Positions 1 to 10,293 are shown, numbered from the stretch's first letter. The stretch is 64,000 nt of DNA from Berghia stephanieae (GCA_034508935.3 CM067445.1:5400791-5464790); one strand, 5' to 3'. The notes: generated by a model from the sequence alone, not told the origin. Made by a program: numbers and translations.

Positions 1-120
1 CACCATGCAATGGAGCGGGTATAGAATGTTCTGGTACATACAATGATGTAGGACTAGGCTCTCTTGCGTTGTCAGAGGATGACATACCAAGCGATGTCTT
101 TGTGTTCAAATCACCGGACG
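1..120 (+). CDS. Caspase, internal exon (end of large subunit and linker), partial
   Basis: The exon runs in from before the window and ends at a GT donor at 121 in phase 1. Codons starting at position 3 read PCNGAGIE, then an acidic linker (SEDDIPSD) and VFVFKSPD. This matches the caspase layout of active-site Cys pentapeptide, linker, and the IP-x-x-(A/V)-(D/F) strand that opens the small subunit. The Cys at 6-8 is in the place of the catalytic Cys, but the motif PCNG differs from the usual QAC(R/Q/G)G. Splicing to 4785 completes a Gly codon and keeps the frame. Caspases are cysteine proteases that cut after Asp in apoptosis or inflammation. The family call rests mainly on the next two exons. 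The upstream exons with the catalytic His are outside the window. Confidence 0.7.
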
Positions 121-141
121 GTACGCTTAACACTCAATTAT

Positions 142-441
142 TGAGCTTTATATAGCGCAATATCCACTAAATGTGCTCAAAGTGCTTTACAAGGGGTCCC
201 TGGTCAAAAGCAACATTTAACATGTAGGACGGGACATGACGCCTGTTAGGCGATATTACAAAAATTTTTGGGACAGAGACAACGCTGTTAACGGTCAGGT
301 ACTCATTTTACACCTGAGTACGGTGAGAGAATGTGAGTAAAGAGCCTTTTCCAAGGACTCAACTATGCGCCGAGCGAGGCTCGAACCCAGGACCTTCCGA
401 TCCGAAAGCGAGTGTCATACCACTAGACCACATAGCCGCAC
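142..441 (-). repeat. SINE family A, near full length
   Basis: tRNA-derived SINE. The right end, read on the minus strand, has an A-box-like TGGTCTAGTGGT and a B-box-like GGTTCGAGCCT. The left end is the 3' tail with the GCGCTTTGAGCAC...TATATAAAGCTCAA pattern that resembles L2-clade LINE tails. It lies in the caspase intron 21 bp after the donor. Confidence 0.85.
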
Positions 442-918
442 ATTGAAAATGCATAAATCTCAACTACCAGCTGATGGAGAAAAATATTTGATAGACTCTT
501 CCACACCTCTGCTTAGAAGATTACACAGGCTGCCTGTTGAGAAAAGGGTAAAAATTCAAAGCATGAGTCCTAGTTTATCACTGTCTGAAAATACTGCCCC
601 TCCCTACCATACTGAACTCTTTAAGAAATATTTGACAACCCGATCTTTGCATTCCTCCAATGACACCACCTGTTTGGCTATCCTATGCATCGTACAAAGG
701 CAGGAACAAGGTCCTTTTCTCATTTTGGTCCGTCTGTATGGAACACCACCCCACAGAGCATCAGGGAGTCCAAATTATTGTCTTTGTTCAAGAAATCCTT
801 AAAAACATTTCGTTTTTGATGTCATGTAATTTCTTTAATTATGTTTTGTGTTGATGTTAAGCGCCAAGAGCCTTATGGTTGAGGATATTGTGCTCTCTAT
901 ATAAAAATTTTTTTTTTT

Positions 919-1187
919 AATTGAGCTTTTTGATAGAGCAATATCCACCAAATATGCTCAAAGTACTTTACAAAGGATTCCTGACCAGCAGCAACATGAA
1001 ACAGAGAACAAGACGTGATGCCTGTTACAATTTTTTCCGACAATGTCAATGCTGTTAACAGCCATGTAGTCATCTTACACCTGAGTATGATGAGAGAATG
1101 TAAGTAAAGAGCCTTTTCCAAGGCTCGAACTCAGGATGACCATCTGACCCAAAAGCAAGTGTCATACCACAAGACCACATAGCCGCA
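919..1187 (-). repeat. SINE family A
   Basis: A diverged copy with the same tail at the left and tRNA-like head at the right. The head has lost several A/B-box bases, so it is older than the copy at 142. Confidence 0.8.
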
Positions 1188-1540
1188 CCACTTCAAAGAT
1201 TACAGTCCATTGTTATTATTATTATTATTAGCTGACCTCCCCAAGAATGAATGGGTAACACTGAACAGAGCACGGGCAAAACTTGGGAGAACAGTTGGAA
1301 GCATGAAAAAGTGGGGGATGCCCAGACAAGCTTGTGTACATGTGGATGCCAGAGCAGACGATGGAACACATCCTTAGAGAATGCCAGGATGGGCCCAGCT
1401 GCACTGACCATGACCTAAGAGTCTGCTCCACAGATGCTGTGGAGTGGGTTCGCTGTGGAGTGACAAGCTATGATGATGATTATTATTAGCCGAGAGGGAA
1501 ACAGTTAGATTATTTATATATATTATCTTTCTGGGTCTTT

Positions 1541-1757
1541 TGTTTGTTTGTTTTTAAGGGTTTTACGGTGCTTGCAACACATTTAGGTCATATCAGCGCA
1601 ATTAGAAAAGAAGAAAATAGGATGGTAAAAATTTCTAGAATTACAATTAAAGCTTCCAAGAATAAGGGAGACAAAGAGGAATTGATTCAAATAGGAAACA
1701 GCTGTAGATTCCAAGAGCACACTACCAGTGTACTTAGTTTGAGATCACTAAATGTCA
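1541..1757 (-). repeat. Retroposon family B, 3' fragment
   Basis: Begins with the (TTTG)n complement of the family tail, then the conserved GCTTGCAACACATTTAGGTC block. About half length and diverged. Confidence 0.7.
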
Positions 1758-1856
1758 ACATGAGAAGGGAGTTGGAATTATTTTAGACAAATCAACATCT
1801 AAGTGCTATTTAGATCATGTTGGAATCTCAGAAAGAGTTATTTTAGTAAAGTTGAA

Positions 1857-1990
1857 AGGCTTCCCCTCTGTCTTACTTTTTCTTGTTTGCTTTTCATTGT
1901 AAATCTAAAATTTTTGTAATATCCAATTTTCTTTCATTTTACTGGTGCTGAAATGACCTTCATGTGCTACAAGCACCGTAAAACCCTTAA
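1857..1990 (+). repeat. Retroposon family B, 3' fragment
   Basis: Only the last 130 bp of the family, ending in CACCGTAAAACCCTTAAAA. It is inverted relative to the fragment at 1541. Confidence 0.65.
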
Positions 1991-2060
1991 AATATATTCT
2001 TTAAAAAATTTTCTAAATCAACATTTAACAGTAAAGCTTTCTGTATCAGTGCCCCTCGGT

Positions 2061-2414
2061 TATGGAATAACCTAAGTTTTAAAACTAGATCAGCCCTTCA
2101 TTTGAAATTTTTAAAAAGAATCTGAAAACAGAACAAAAATGTTTCGCGGCGGTGATGGGGTTTGAACCCGCAACTTATTGGTACGACAATTCCGATTGGC
2201 TGGTGAGAGCGTGACTCTACCGTATGAACCCGTGGTTGGTGAATAGCTCATACGGTAGAGTCACGCTCTCACCGGCCAATCGGAATTGTCGTACCAATAA
2301 AGTTGCGGGTTCAAACCCCATCACCGCCGCGAAACATTTTGTTCTGTTTTCAGATTCTTTTTAAAAATTTCAAATGAAGGGCTGATCTAGTTTTAAAACT
2401 TAGGTTATTCCATA
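2061..2414. repeat. Large inverted repeat made of two head-to-head tRNA-like SINE units (family C)
   Basis: Arms 2061-2227 and 2248-2414 are each 167 bp and almost perfect reverse complements, with about one mismatch and two compensating single-base indels by eye. The spacer is 20 bp. Each arm holds a tRNA-like head with B box GGGTTCAAACCCC and an A-box-like TCATACGGTAGAG. The same head occurs at 15567 and 15965. Confidence 0.85.
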
Positions 2415-2822
2415 TTGTCTTCTGGCACTTTTCTACTCACTTCATCTCTTGTTGTTACAGTTTAAAAATTCTTCATTATTTTGAAAAACCTCAAATAATG
2501 ACCTACCATTTCCAATGCTGACCTAACATGCGTCATACTTCTGGATTATTATTTTCACTGCCTTATTAGATTGATCTCAACAGACACATTTGACACACAC
2601 CTATTTTTATTCTAGTCTTCTTTTTTTTTTTTTTTATGCACCAAAATTTTTTTTTTGCGTAGTTTAATATTCCGCTCAATTCAACACGTCCTTAGTTACA
2701 AAGTAAACGTCTCTTTTTGTTTCCATTCCTAGATCTTATCACAGAAGGTTGTGGTAAATAGTTTTTGTCGTTGATCTGGAATTTAGTCATGTATTTATGT
2801 TTGCTTTGCTTTTTGTTGTTGG

Positions 2823-2850
2823 CTGAAGAAGGGTCTTCAGCCCAAAACGT
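2823..2850 (+). other. Hammerhead-ribozyme-like core, degenerate
   Basis: CTGAAGA is followed by a GGG...CCC hairpin and then AAAACGTT. This is the order of a hammerhead core, but the invariant GAAA is AAAA, so activity is unlikely. Confidence 0.35.
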
Positions 2851-2972
2851 TCCGTGTTTGGTATTTTGTTCTTTTTTGAAGCTATTTTATTCATTTTTTG
2901 TTTACTAATTCCTGCATTGTCTAAATTTTGTTTTGTTTAGGTTTTTTTTTTTCAATTTGTAACGGTGAATGA

Positions 2973-3345
2973 CATAATCAGTCAGATAATGAAAAGGTTT
3001 GAACTGAGATATTGCCAAGTTTAGTAAGAAGGTCAATTTTTATCAAAAATGAGTTCTTGTCATAAATGATTAAATCAACCCTTTTTATACATCTTCGGGA
3101 AATATCAAAGCTTAATTTCACTTCTAAATATTTTTTACAGCTAGTCAAGTTGAAAAAGTATGAAATTTGAGAAAAGTTGCTGGATACCTTTCCCATACAT
3201 CTGACCATAACTTCATGAAAAATCATCTGATTTACTTTAAATAAAGATTAAAATGCTCAGGTCAGCATATTCTTTCAGAAAATGAAAAGAACAAAAAAAC
3301 AAAACAAAATGCAAATCCAAAATTTTCACCTTCCGACAGATTATG
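2973..3345. mobile_element. MITE family G
   Basis: About 370 bp with terminal inverted repeats: CATAATCAGTC at the left, and a right end reading CATAATCTGTC on the other strand, each followed by GGTGAAAA-like sequence. No coding capacity. Two more copies lie at 44761 and 46238. Confidence 0.65.
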
Positions 3346-3559
3346 ACATGCACTCACACATTTAGTAACAATAATTTAATTTCGTATCGTCTGCTTTTCA
3401 AAATTTTTCTCCTTTGTTGTTTTGGAGTGAAGGAGAATCACTTTAAATTTCAATCTATTTTATAAAAGCGTTAAACCGTTTGTGCCTATGCGTGTATGTG
3501 TGTGTGTGTGTATCATCTACATGGAAAACGGGATTACTTTCCATGATCGAAAGTATCTT

Positions 3560-3870
3560 GAGCTTTAAACGAGCTTTTGTATAGCGCGATATCCACTAAA
3601 TGTGCTCAAAGCGCTTTACAAGGGTTCCCTGACCAACAGTAACTTGTAACATGTAGTAGAACGAGACATGAAACCTTTTAGGCGATTTAAAAAAAATTTT
3701 CCGACATAGACAACGCTGTTAACAGCCAGGTACTCATTTTACACCTGAGTATGGTGAGAGATTGTGAGTAAAGAGCCTTTTCCAAGGACTCAACTATGCG
3801 CCAAGCGAGGCTCGAACCCAGGACTTTCTGATCCAAAAGAAAGTGTCATAACACTAGACCACATAGCCCT
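3560..3870 (-). repeat. SINE family A
   Basis: Nearly complete copy inside the duplicated segment. Its counterpart is at 55955. Confidence 0.8.
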
Positions 3871-3991
3871 AGTTCAATTTGCGGCGCTGTACTGTGACTG
3901 ATGCCTGAGTTATTCCAGTCTTCCCTTGGAATAGACCCTAGGGAAAAATTTCCCCTATGGGATGAATAAAGGGAATTTTATTTTTATTTAT

Positions 3992-4200
3992 TTAACATAT
4001 AGGACGAGACTTGACAATTATTTTCCAACAGAGTCAATGTTGTTAACAGCCAGGTACCCATTTTACACCGAGTACAGTGAAAGAATGTGATGAAAGAGCC
4101 TTTTTCAAGGATTCCACTATGCGCTGCTCAGAGCGGAACTCGAACCCAGGACCTTCCAAATCACGGGCGATTCATACCACTAGACCACATAACCTCCATA
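3992..4200 (-). repeat. SINE family A, 3'-truncated
   Basis: Head and body only, from ACATATAGGACGAGAC to the tRNA-like end. It follows the copy at 3560 after about 120 bp. Counterpart at 56397. Confidence 0.7.
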
Positions 4201-4260
4201 TAAATAAAGGCTCCGGTTGTAAAAGAAATGTTTCTATTTTTTTTTTAACCTTCTTCAATA

Positions 4261-4635
4261 GGGTTCAACAGTTGTGACATCACTTCCCTCGTAATGGCAA
4301 CTTAGTAACTGGTTCTAAACTATTGGAACAATAGCGGATGCCCTTATGAAATACTTCTCAGACAAGCATAAAAGTGTATTCAGAAGAGAAAAACATAAAT
4401 CTGATCATGCGTTGACTTTTATACATTCTGATCATGTGACATGTGAAAAAGTTCTAGCCAGCATGAAGAATAAAAAGTACAGATTTTACACTATATATAC
4501 CTATTACCAAAATTTTACTTTACCACATTATATTTACGTATATTATGTTTATGTATGTATCATTGTCGGCATTTTATACATCTTTACAAAAATTTCCTTT
4601 TGGATGAATAAAGTACATTATTATTATTATTATTA

Positions 4636-4707
<72 letters not shown>

Positions 4708-4762
4708 GTTTAGAACCAAACTGCTCATTGCTGGGCGGATGTGACATCAGACTATTGAATCC
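4261..4762. mobile_element. MITE family E, with a later insertion
   Basis: Ends are GGGTTCAACAGT at the left and GTGACATCAGACTATTGAATCC at the right, which form an imperfect inverted repeat. Other copies at 16664 and 20854 define the consensus. The element ends only 22 bp before the caspase exon at 4785. It carries a 219-bp insertion at 4488-4706. Confidence 0.75.
4488..4706 (+). mobile_element. Short retroposon or LINE 3' end with (ATT)n tail
   Basis: Absent from the matching place in copy 2, where CAGATTTTC runs straight into TTTGTTTAGAACC. It ends in GGATGAATAAAGTACATTATT and a long ATT run, typical of a LINE 3' end that seeded a microsatellite. Confidence 0.6.
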
Positions 4763-4784
4763 TATTGCTCTCCTATGTCTACAG

Positions 4785-4894
4785 GTACCAGCTCAGTCCG
4801 TCACACAGACTACGGCAGCTATTTCACCCAAGCCGTGACCTTCATTTTCTCCGAATATGCCTACAGCTGTGAACTTCTTGATCTCCATAGAAAG
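4785..4894 (+). CDS. Caspase, p10 exon, copy 1
   Basis: A 110-nt exon between TCTACAG at 4784 and AAG|GTTTGG at 4894. Two bases complete the Gly codon from exon 1-120, then 36 codons follow and it ends in phase 0. It encodes SSVRHTDYGSYFTQAV, the small-subunit S-x-R substrate-binding strand followed by the G-S-(W/Y)-(F/Y) helix start. In most caspases the strand is S-W/Y-R; here Val precedes the Arg, as Met does in caspase-2. SEYAYSCELLDLHRK is the following helix. The final 22 bp of the intron are the only non-transposon sequence before the acceptor. Confidence 0.85.
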
Positions 4895-4907
4895 GTTTGG
4901 GATTATT

Positions 4908-5474
4908 TTTTAATGGAATTCATGACTAGTATAAAGTAGTTTTAATGGAATTCATGACTAATATAAAGTAGTTTTAATGGAATTCATGACTAATATAAAG
5001 TAGTTTTAATGGAATTCATGACTAATATAAAGTAGTTTTAATGGAATTCATGACTAATATAAAGTAGTTTTAATGGAATTCATGACTAATATAAAGTAGT
5101 TTTAATGGAATTCATGACGAATATAAAGTAGTTTTAATGGAATTCATGACGAATATAAAGTAGTTTTAATGGAATTTATGACTAGTATAAAGTAGTTTTA
5201 ATGGAATTCATGACTAATATAAAGTAGTTTTAATGGAATTCATGACTAATATAAAGTAGTTTTAATGGAATTCATGACTAATATAAAGTAGTTTTAATGG
5301 AATTCATGACTAATATAAAGTAGTTTTAATGGAATTCATGACTAATATAAAGTAGTTTTAATGGAATTCATGACTAATATAAAGTAGTTTTAATGGAATT
5401 CATGACTAATATAAAGTAGTTTTAATGGAATTCATGACTAATATAAAGTAGTTTTAATGGAATTCATGACTAAT
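4908..5474 (+). repeat. 32-bp minisatellite, about 17.6 units
   Basis: The unit begins TTTTAATGGAATTCATGACT and has a 32-bp period with few variants (GACTAGT, GACGAAT). It starts 14 bp after the caspase donor. The copy 2 array at 57441 is longer. Confidence 0.95.
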
Positions 5475-5743
5475 GGTAGTCCTTAAGAGCCATACGGCCC
5501 ATGGAGCCGGAGTTTATCCCGGTTTTTATAGTGTGAAACTGACAATAGCAATTGCTTGCTATCCTTTGGATAGGATGCTAGTCTCGCGAAGTGCTTTCCA
5601 CCAAATCTAACATACTCAGCTACCCAGTCACTGCTGGGTGGACGGACAAGGGAGGTCAGAAAAAAATATCGACTACTCCCGGGATCGATCTCAGTCCCTT
5701 TGTGTGTGAAGTGAATGCTCTACCAACTGAGCTATCAGACCCC
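5475..5743 (-). repeat. tRNA-derived SINE family D
   Basis: Minus-strand head TAGCTCAGTTGGTAGAGC and B box GATCGATCCC are strongly tRNA-like. It is flanked by the 10-bp target-site duplication CATGACTAAT (5465-5474 and 5744-5753), which is part of the minisatellite unit, so it inserted into the array. Confidence 0.88.
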
Positions 5744-5839
5744 CATGACTAATTTTATTAATCACAATAAAAGTGCCTTCTACTTGGTATTTCCAGGACG
5801 TTTGTTGCTTTTTCTCAGTTTCTCAATAAGCTATAAGTG

Positions 5840-6619
5840 CAGAGCTGCCAACTTGAAATGTCAAAAATTCGTAGTTTCCAAGGGAAGATAAGAAAAATTG
5901 ACTTTAAACAGCTTTAGAAATAAATAATTTACCCTCAGCATGGTCCGAAAATACTCCAGTCCTGAATATCGGTTCTAAGGAGCCAACCTTTCCTTTTCAA
6001 GAAGATTTATTACTGGGTGGGGTTCCTGACCTCCCATAGAGGGCAGGGAGGTACTTACTGTGTCTTCTATCCCCCTATATCTGTTTTCCAACTTGCTTTC
6101 TGTCTTTGTCTTGGAATGAGATTACTTGGTTTTGTCCTGGCGCTGGCCAGATACCCTGGCTGAGAGGGAAACAGTCAAATATATAGTTAGAATTTTGGGG
6201 GAAGATATTTTTTTCCTTGTAAATCATCTCTCTGTTATGCACTGTATTTTGATTTAATGTTTATATGTTTGTAATTATTTGAGTGTATTCCTCTTGGCGG
6301 AGACCTGTGCTCGTGTCTGGATGAGACTTTAGGTGATCTCAAACTAAGTACTTCGACAGTGTGCTTTTGGAATCTACATCTGTTTCCTATTTGAACCAAT
6401 TCCCTTTGTCTTACCTTTTCTCAAGTGCTTTAATTGTCATTCTAGAACTTTTTACTATCCCATTTTCTTCCTGATATGACCTTAATGTGTTGCAAGCGCC
6501 GTAAAATCCTTAAAAACAAACAAAACAAGATTTATTGAGTCAAATAGGAGAATGCAGTTCTGTAGCTGGAGCCAGAAATTCGTATTTCTACGAATTTTTT
6601 GTAATACTAGGCAGGTCTG
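5840..6619. mobile_element. DNA transposon fragment/MITE family H with nested family B
   Basis: Starts CAGAGCTGCCAACTTG and ends ACTAGGCAGGTCTG, an imperfect terminal inverted repeat. It is flanked by TAAGTG (5834-5839 and 6620-6625). About 250 bp belong to the element; the rest is the retroposon at 6013. Confidence 0.65.
6013..6529 (+). repeat. Retroposon family B, full length
   Basis: Starts CTGGGTGGGGTTCC and ends CGCCGTAAAATCCTTAAAAA with an (AAAC)n tail. Target-site duplication AAGATTTATT on both sides. Confidence 0.85.
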
Positions 6620-6777
6620 TAAGTGCCAAAGTACAATGAGTCATTGAAAGTTAGTTAACAACCAATCAGATTTCATAAAATTGTCAACAGTCTTTTGCTT
6701 TTATGTTCAAGATGTATGGCGGAGAGAGAAGAAAAAAAGAGGGGGAAAATGTCATTCTATTTACTACTTGACTTGAC

Positions 6778-7348
6778 TTATGCCTCTTGGCTTCTGGCGG
6801 ACCATAGGGCCTCAACAGCACTCTTCCATCTTCTTCTGTCCTTGGCACAGACCTTTGCCTCACTCCAGGTAAGATTGGAGACGATCAAATCTTGGTGACG
6901 GCTTCTCCTCCACGTCTGTTTTGGACGACCCGTTTCCTCTTGCCCTGTGGGTTCCATTCGAGAGCCTGCTTGGTTATATTGCAGGGCTCTTTCTGCAGGG
7001 TATGGCCAACCCATCTCCACTTTCTGCGTCTGACCTTACTACTACTCAATCCTCTTCGGGCCTTGAGGCACATAGGGCATCCACCAGACATCTCCATTTT
7101 TTGCGATCGGCTGCTTTTGCGGGGGCTGTATTCCAGGACAGGCCTGCTTCCTTTAATTCTTTCTCCACGGTCCTTTGCCAGGTTTCTTTGGGTCTTCCCC
7201 GCTTTCTCTTCCCATCTGCTGTCCAGTACAGGGCTGTCTTGGGAAGTGACCCTTTTTCCATTCTGGCCACATGACCCGGCCAACGCCATCTTCTTCTTTT
7301 TATTTGGCTTTCAATGCTAGTGCAGTCAGCTTTCTTTAATAGATCCAC
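6778..7348 (-). pseudogene. Two tandem C-terminal remnants of a non-LTR reverse-transcriptase ORF
   Basis: On the minus strand 7348-7046 encodes KRRRWRWPGHVARMEKGS and GKRKRGRPKETW, then ends in EED and a stop. A second, diverged module with RRRKWRWVGHTLQKEP and GKRKR follows at about 7060-6778. This W-x-GH plus KRGRPxxxW block is the usual end of ORF2 in many LINEs. Reverse transcriptase and endonuclease parts are absent. Two such ends in a row suggest a duplicated or doubly truncated insertion. Counterpart at 59400. Confidence 0.7.
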
Positions 7349-7452
7349 TGTTTTAAAAAAATTTTTTTATTAATTTTTCATTGAACTAAATTTACGGCTA
7401 TAAGGAAAAACAATACCCCCCCCCCCACCCCCTAAAACTTTTTTTAAAAAAT

Positions 7453-7573
7453 TGAGCTTTTATCAAGTGCAATATCCACAAAACGTGCTCAAACCGCTTA
7501 ATAAGGGGTCCCTAGTCAGCAGTAACATTCAATATGCAGGGGAAGGCATGACGTCCTTAAGGCAATATTACAA

Positions 7574-7604
<31 letters not shown>

Positions 7605-7640
7605 CAAAGACATGTTTAATGGCCAGGTACTCATTTTATC
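7453..7640 (-). repeat. SINE family A, head lost
   Basis: Tail and body only, interrupted by a G homopolymer of about 18 near 7585. It breaks off inside the CTCATTTTA block and joins directly to the LINE remnant at 7650. Confidence 0.7.
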
Positions 7641-7649
7641 CCTGAGAGA

Positions 7650-7850
7650 GGGAGTACGTGGGAAGGAAAGTATTGGACTTACAATTAGCGGGAAAGAGGA
7701 AAATGGGAGCCCAAAGACTAGATGGTTGGATAAGGTAAAGGACGATATGAAAGAACTGGGCCTGGATGAAGATGATGCTCTGAACCGAGATGCATGGAGA
7801 TGTGGCATTCATTATGGCAGCCCTGCAAAATGTGGGGTAAGCTGAAAGAA
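7650..7850 (+). pseudogene. LINE ORF2 C-terminal remnant
   Basis: Encodes SPKTRWLDKVKDDMKELGLD and DDALNRDAWRC before a stop at 7843. This is the conserved W-x-(D/E)-x-V-K-x-D-M-x-x-L-G-L tail of several LINE groups. The matching stretch in copy 2 (60300) keeps KRKMGRPKTRW in frame, which this copy has partly lost. Confidence 0.65.
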
Positions 7851-7973
7851 GAAGAAGGAAGAAGTGTTGAAATATTATTGAATTTCCAATATAAAACAGA
7901 CTGACTGACAGAAACTAGATTTGAACTGCTGGTGGTTTGAGTTTGAGGGTAACCTGGTAGGTTACTTCTTTTT

Positions 7974-8268
7974 TGTGGCTATGTGGTCTAGTGGTATAAC
8001 AGTCGCTTTCGGATGATCCTGGGTTCGAGCCTCACTCTGCGCATAGTTGAGTTGTTGGAAAAGGCTCTTTACTCACATTCTCTCACCATACTCGGGTGTA
8101 AAATGAGTACCTGACCATTAACAGCATTGTCTTTGTCCGAAAAAAATGTAATATCGCCTGACAGGCGTTATGTCCCGTCCTACATGTTAAATGTTGCTGT
8201 TGACCAGGGACCCCTTGTGAAGCACTTTGAGCACGTTTAGTGGATATTGCTCTATATAAAAGCTCAAT
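7974..8268 (+). repeat. SINE family A, full length
   Basis: tRNA-like head at the left, TATATAAAAGCTCAATTTTAAA tail at the right. Its end is 48 bp before the last caspase exon. Confidence 0.85.
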
Positions 8269-8316
8269 TTTAAAAAAATTTTAAAGCTCAATAATTGTTT
8301 TGTCTTCTTATTACAG

Positions 8317-8436
8317 GTGAATGCCTTGTTATCCACTGCCGAAATAATCAGGGGACAGCCGCAAATGGTCAGTGAAGTACTATACGTCCCTGGGAAAAAG
8401 ATGTATTTCTTCCCTGGCTGCTATGATGAAAAATGA
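8317..8436 (+). CDS. Caspase, last coding exon, copy 1
   Basis: Acceptor TTACAG at 8316, phase 0, 39 codons and TGA at 8434-8436. It starts VNALLSTAEI, close to the VNALI of vertebrate caspase-2 and the VN(R/K)KV of other caspases. It ends MYFFPGCYDEK; a final (L/F)YFFPG-like strand closes the caspase fold, and caspase-2 has LYLFPG. With the exon at 4785 this completes p10. AATAAA motifs near 8599 and 8615 could serve as poly(A) signals but lie in repeat sequence. The match favours a caspase-2-like protein, but p10 alone cannot settle the subfamily. Confidence 0.87.
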   Translation: MNALLSTAEIIRGQPQMVSEVLYVPGKKMYFFPGCYDEK

Positions 8437-8555
8437 AATAATTACACCCTTCTCCGACGAAAGACGACGTATTACGCCCTAAGATTAGTTTGAATTTAAA
8501 ATACTAACGAAAGAGTGAAAATGGAGAGGCTTCGTATGGGAACAAAACAGACAAT

Positions 8556-8584
8556 GGACGTTTCAGGTACAAACCCTTCGTCAG
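8556..8584 (-). other. Hammerhead-ribozyme-like core
   Basis: Minus strand reads CTGACGA, a short AGG...CCT hairpin, then GAAACGTCC. Conserved core bases CUGANGA and GAAA are all present. Complete flanking stems were not found, so activity is uncertain. Such motifs are known from Penelope-like elements and retrozymes. Confidence 0.45.
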
Positions 8585-8786
8585 CACAACAGTACACAAA
8601 TAAACGTGGAAAACAAATAAAATATAATGAAAAAAAAAGGGGGGGGGGGGGTGATCAAATTGATAAGAAAAGGTCAGCATCAGGGAACAGAACCTTCCAG
8701 AAAATAATGGAAGATAAAAGACATATTAGTAGTGGTAGTTGATTTTTGATTGTAAACAAGGTTGACCTGACCCATTATTAATGGAA

Positions 8787-9440
8787 ACGTTGCTGCTCAA
8801 AGCTCGAAGAAATAAATAACAATGTGAAATTGAATGTAAGCTTCAATTTAAAAAAACAAAACAAAAAAAAAAATCAAAAAAAAACTTGAGCTTTTTTTAT
8901 CCACTAAACGTGCTCAAAGTGCTTTACAAGGGGTCCCTGGCCAACAGCTACACATAACATGTAGGACGAGACATGACGCCTGTTAGGCGATATTACAAAT
9001 TTTTGGGACAGAGACAATGCTGTTAACGGCCAGGTACTCATTTTACACCTGAGTACGGTGAGAGAATGTGAGTAAAGAGACTTCTCCAAGGACTCAACTA
9101 TGCGCCGAGCGAGGCTCGAACCCAGGACCTTCCGATCCGAAAGCGAGTGTCATACCACTAGACCACATAGCCGCACGATTTGATATTTAATATACGAAAA
9201 TTTAATATACGAAAACATAATATGGATGTTTCGGGTTTCCCCTTTATCAATAAAGCAAGATGAATGCAACAAATGGCAGTCATGTGACTCTAACTTTATC
9301 TGATTCGTCTGTCGTGTTTCTTTCATTCACATGTTTTGTTGATAAAGTGGAAAAAACCCGAAAAGTCCATATTATCTATTTTCGTATATCAAATTGAAGC
9401 TTACATTCAATTTCACATTGTTTGTTATGTATTCCATTAT
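8787..9440. mobile_element. Foldback element family F with nested SINE A
   Basis: AACAATGTGAAATTGAATGT with AAGCTTCAATTT at the left is mirrored by AAATTGAAGCTTACATTC with AATTTCACATTG at the right. A second inner inverted repeat carries two hammerhead-like motifs facing each other (9224-9250 minus, 9339-9365 plus). The SINE at 8886 lies inside. Confidence 0.65.
8886..9176 (-). repeat. SINE family A
   Basis: Full copy nested in the foldback element. The head matches the A/B-box consensus well, so it is a younger copy. Confidence 0.85.
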
Positions 9441-9667
9441 CAATGGTAACACACTTTGAACAGAAAATTTGGGGCCGACTTTAAGCAGAATCTGACTTTA
9501 ACTCACTCAATCCTAAAAAATTTTTGCTACTTTTCAAAATTGAAAAAAAAAAAATGTATTAAAATGAATCTTGTGTGCATAGTTTTATTCGACTATCATT
9601 AGCATGAAAAAACTACAAACATTAGCTTTGATACTACGCATCAAATTTTCCAAAACGGAAATAAAGA

Positions 9668-9683
9668 TATTATTATTATTATA

Positions 9684-9739
<56 letters not shown>

Positions 9740-9744
9740 TTATT
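9668..9744 (+). repeat. (ATT)n microsatellite
   Basis: Follows ACGGAAATAAAGATATT, a LINE-like 3' end. Copy 2 has a purer run at 63217-63301. Confidence 0.9.
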
Positions 9745-10293
9745 AATGTATATATTTTCTCACCTCATTTTTTTATGGCTTTCATCTGTTTGGATCCAAA
9801 CTTTTGATCTGATATAATCACTTCCATACCTGCCTATTATTAGGGAACGTCCGTAATTGTTACGGAAGTGTAAGGACAATTACGGACTTACGGAAATAGA
9901 GGAAATATTACTGATACAAATGGTTGCAACGTTAAATTAAAAAATAATAATTTTTTTTTCATTATTTACTGCATGCTACAATAAAAAATTCAATGCCTCA
10001 TTGGCTGGCGATGAGTGACGTCATCGACTCGACACGGAAACTTTACCCTCATCAGTAGACACAGTGCAGTGTTGAAATTAGGTCATCAGTAAGCATATTA
10101 ATATCGCGGGGGTCATTGGCAATAGTAGGCCTATATGGTAAGTTTATTTTATATGATATGATATGATATAAGTCCAGATTTATGTAGGCTTTTACAGCCT
10201 TTTATCTGCTCTTGTGCATTCGTGAACGTATATAATTCAAGTCTCTCAAAACTGGGCATGCCACATAGTGGAAGGAGGTGTCTGAATTTAACT

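Noticed and set aside
365-802. 145-codon frame near the window start
   Set aside because: Its first part is the tRNA-like head of SINE A, and the rest has no domain or splice support.
4346-4744. Frame starting MKYFSDKHKSVFRREK inside MITE E, recurring at 56753
   Set aside because: It looked like a transposase start, but other MITE E copies do not keep it and it runs into an ATT array. Probably chance.
5690-5743. A tRNA gene on the minus strand
   Set aside because: A and B boxes are good, but the acceptor stem does not close, and the sequence is the head of SINE D with target duplications around the whole SINE.
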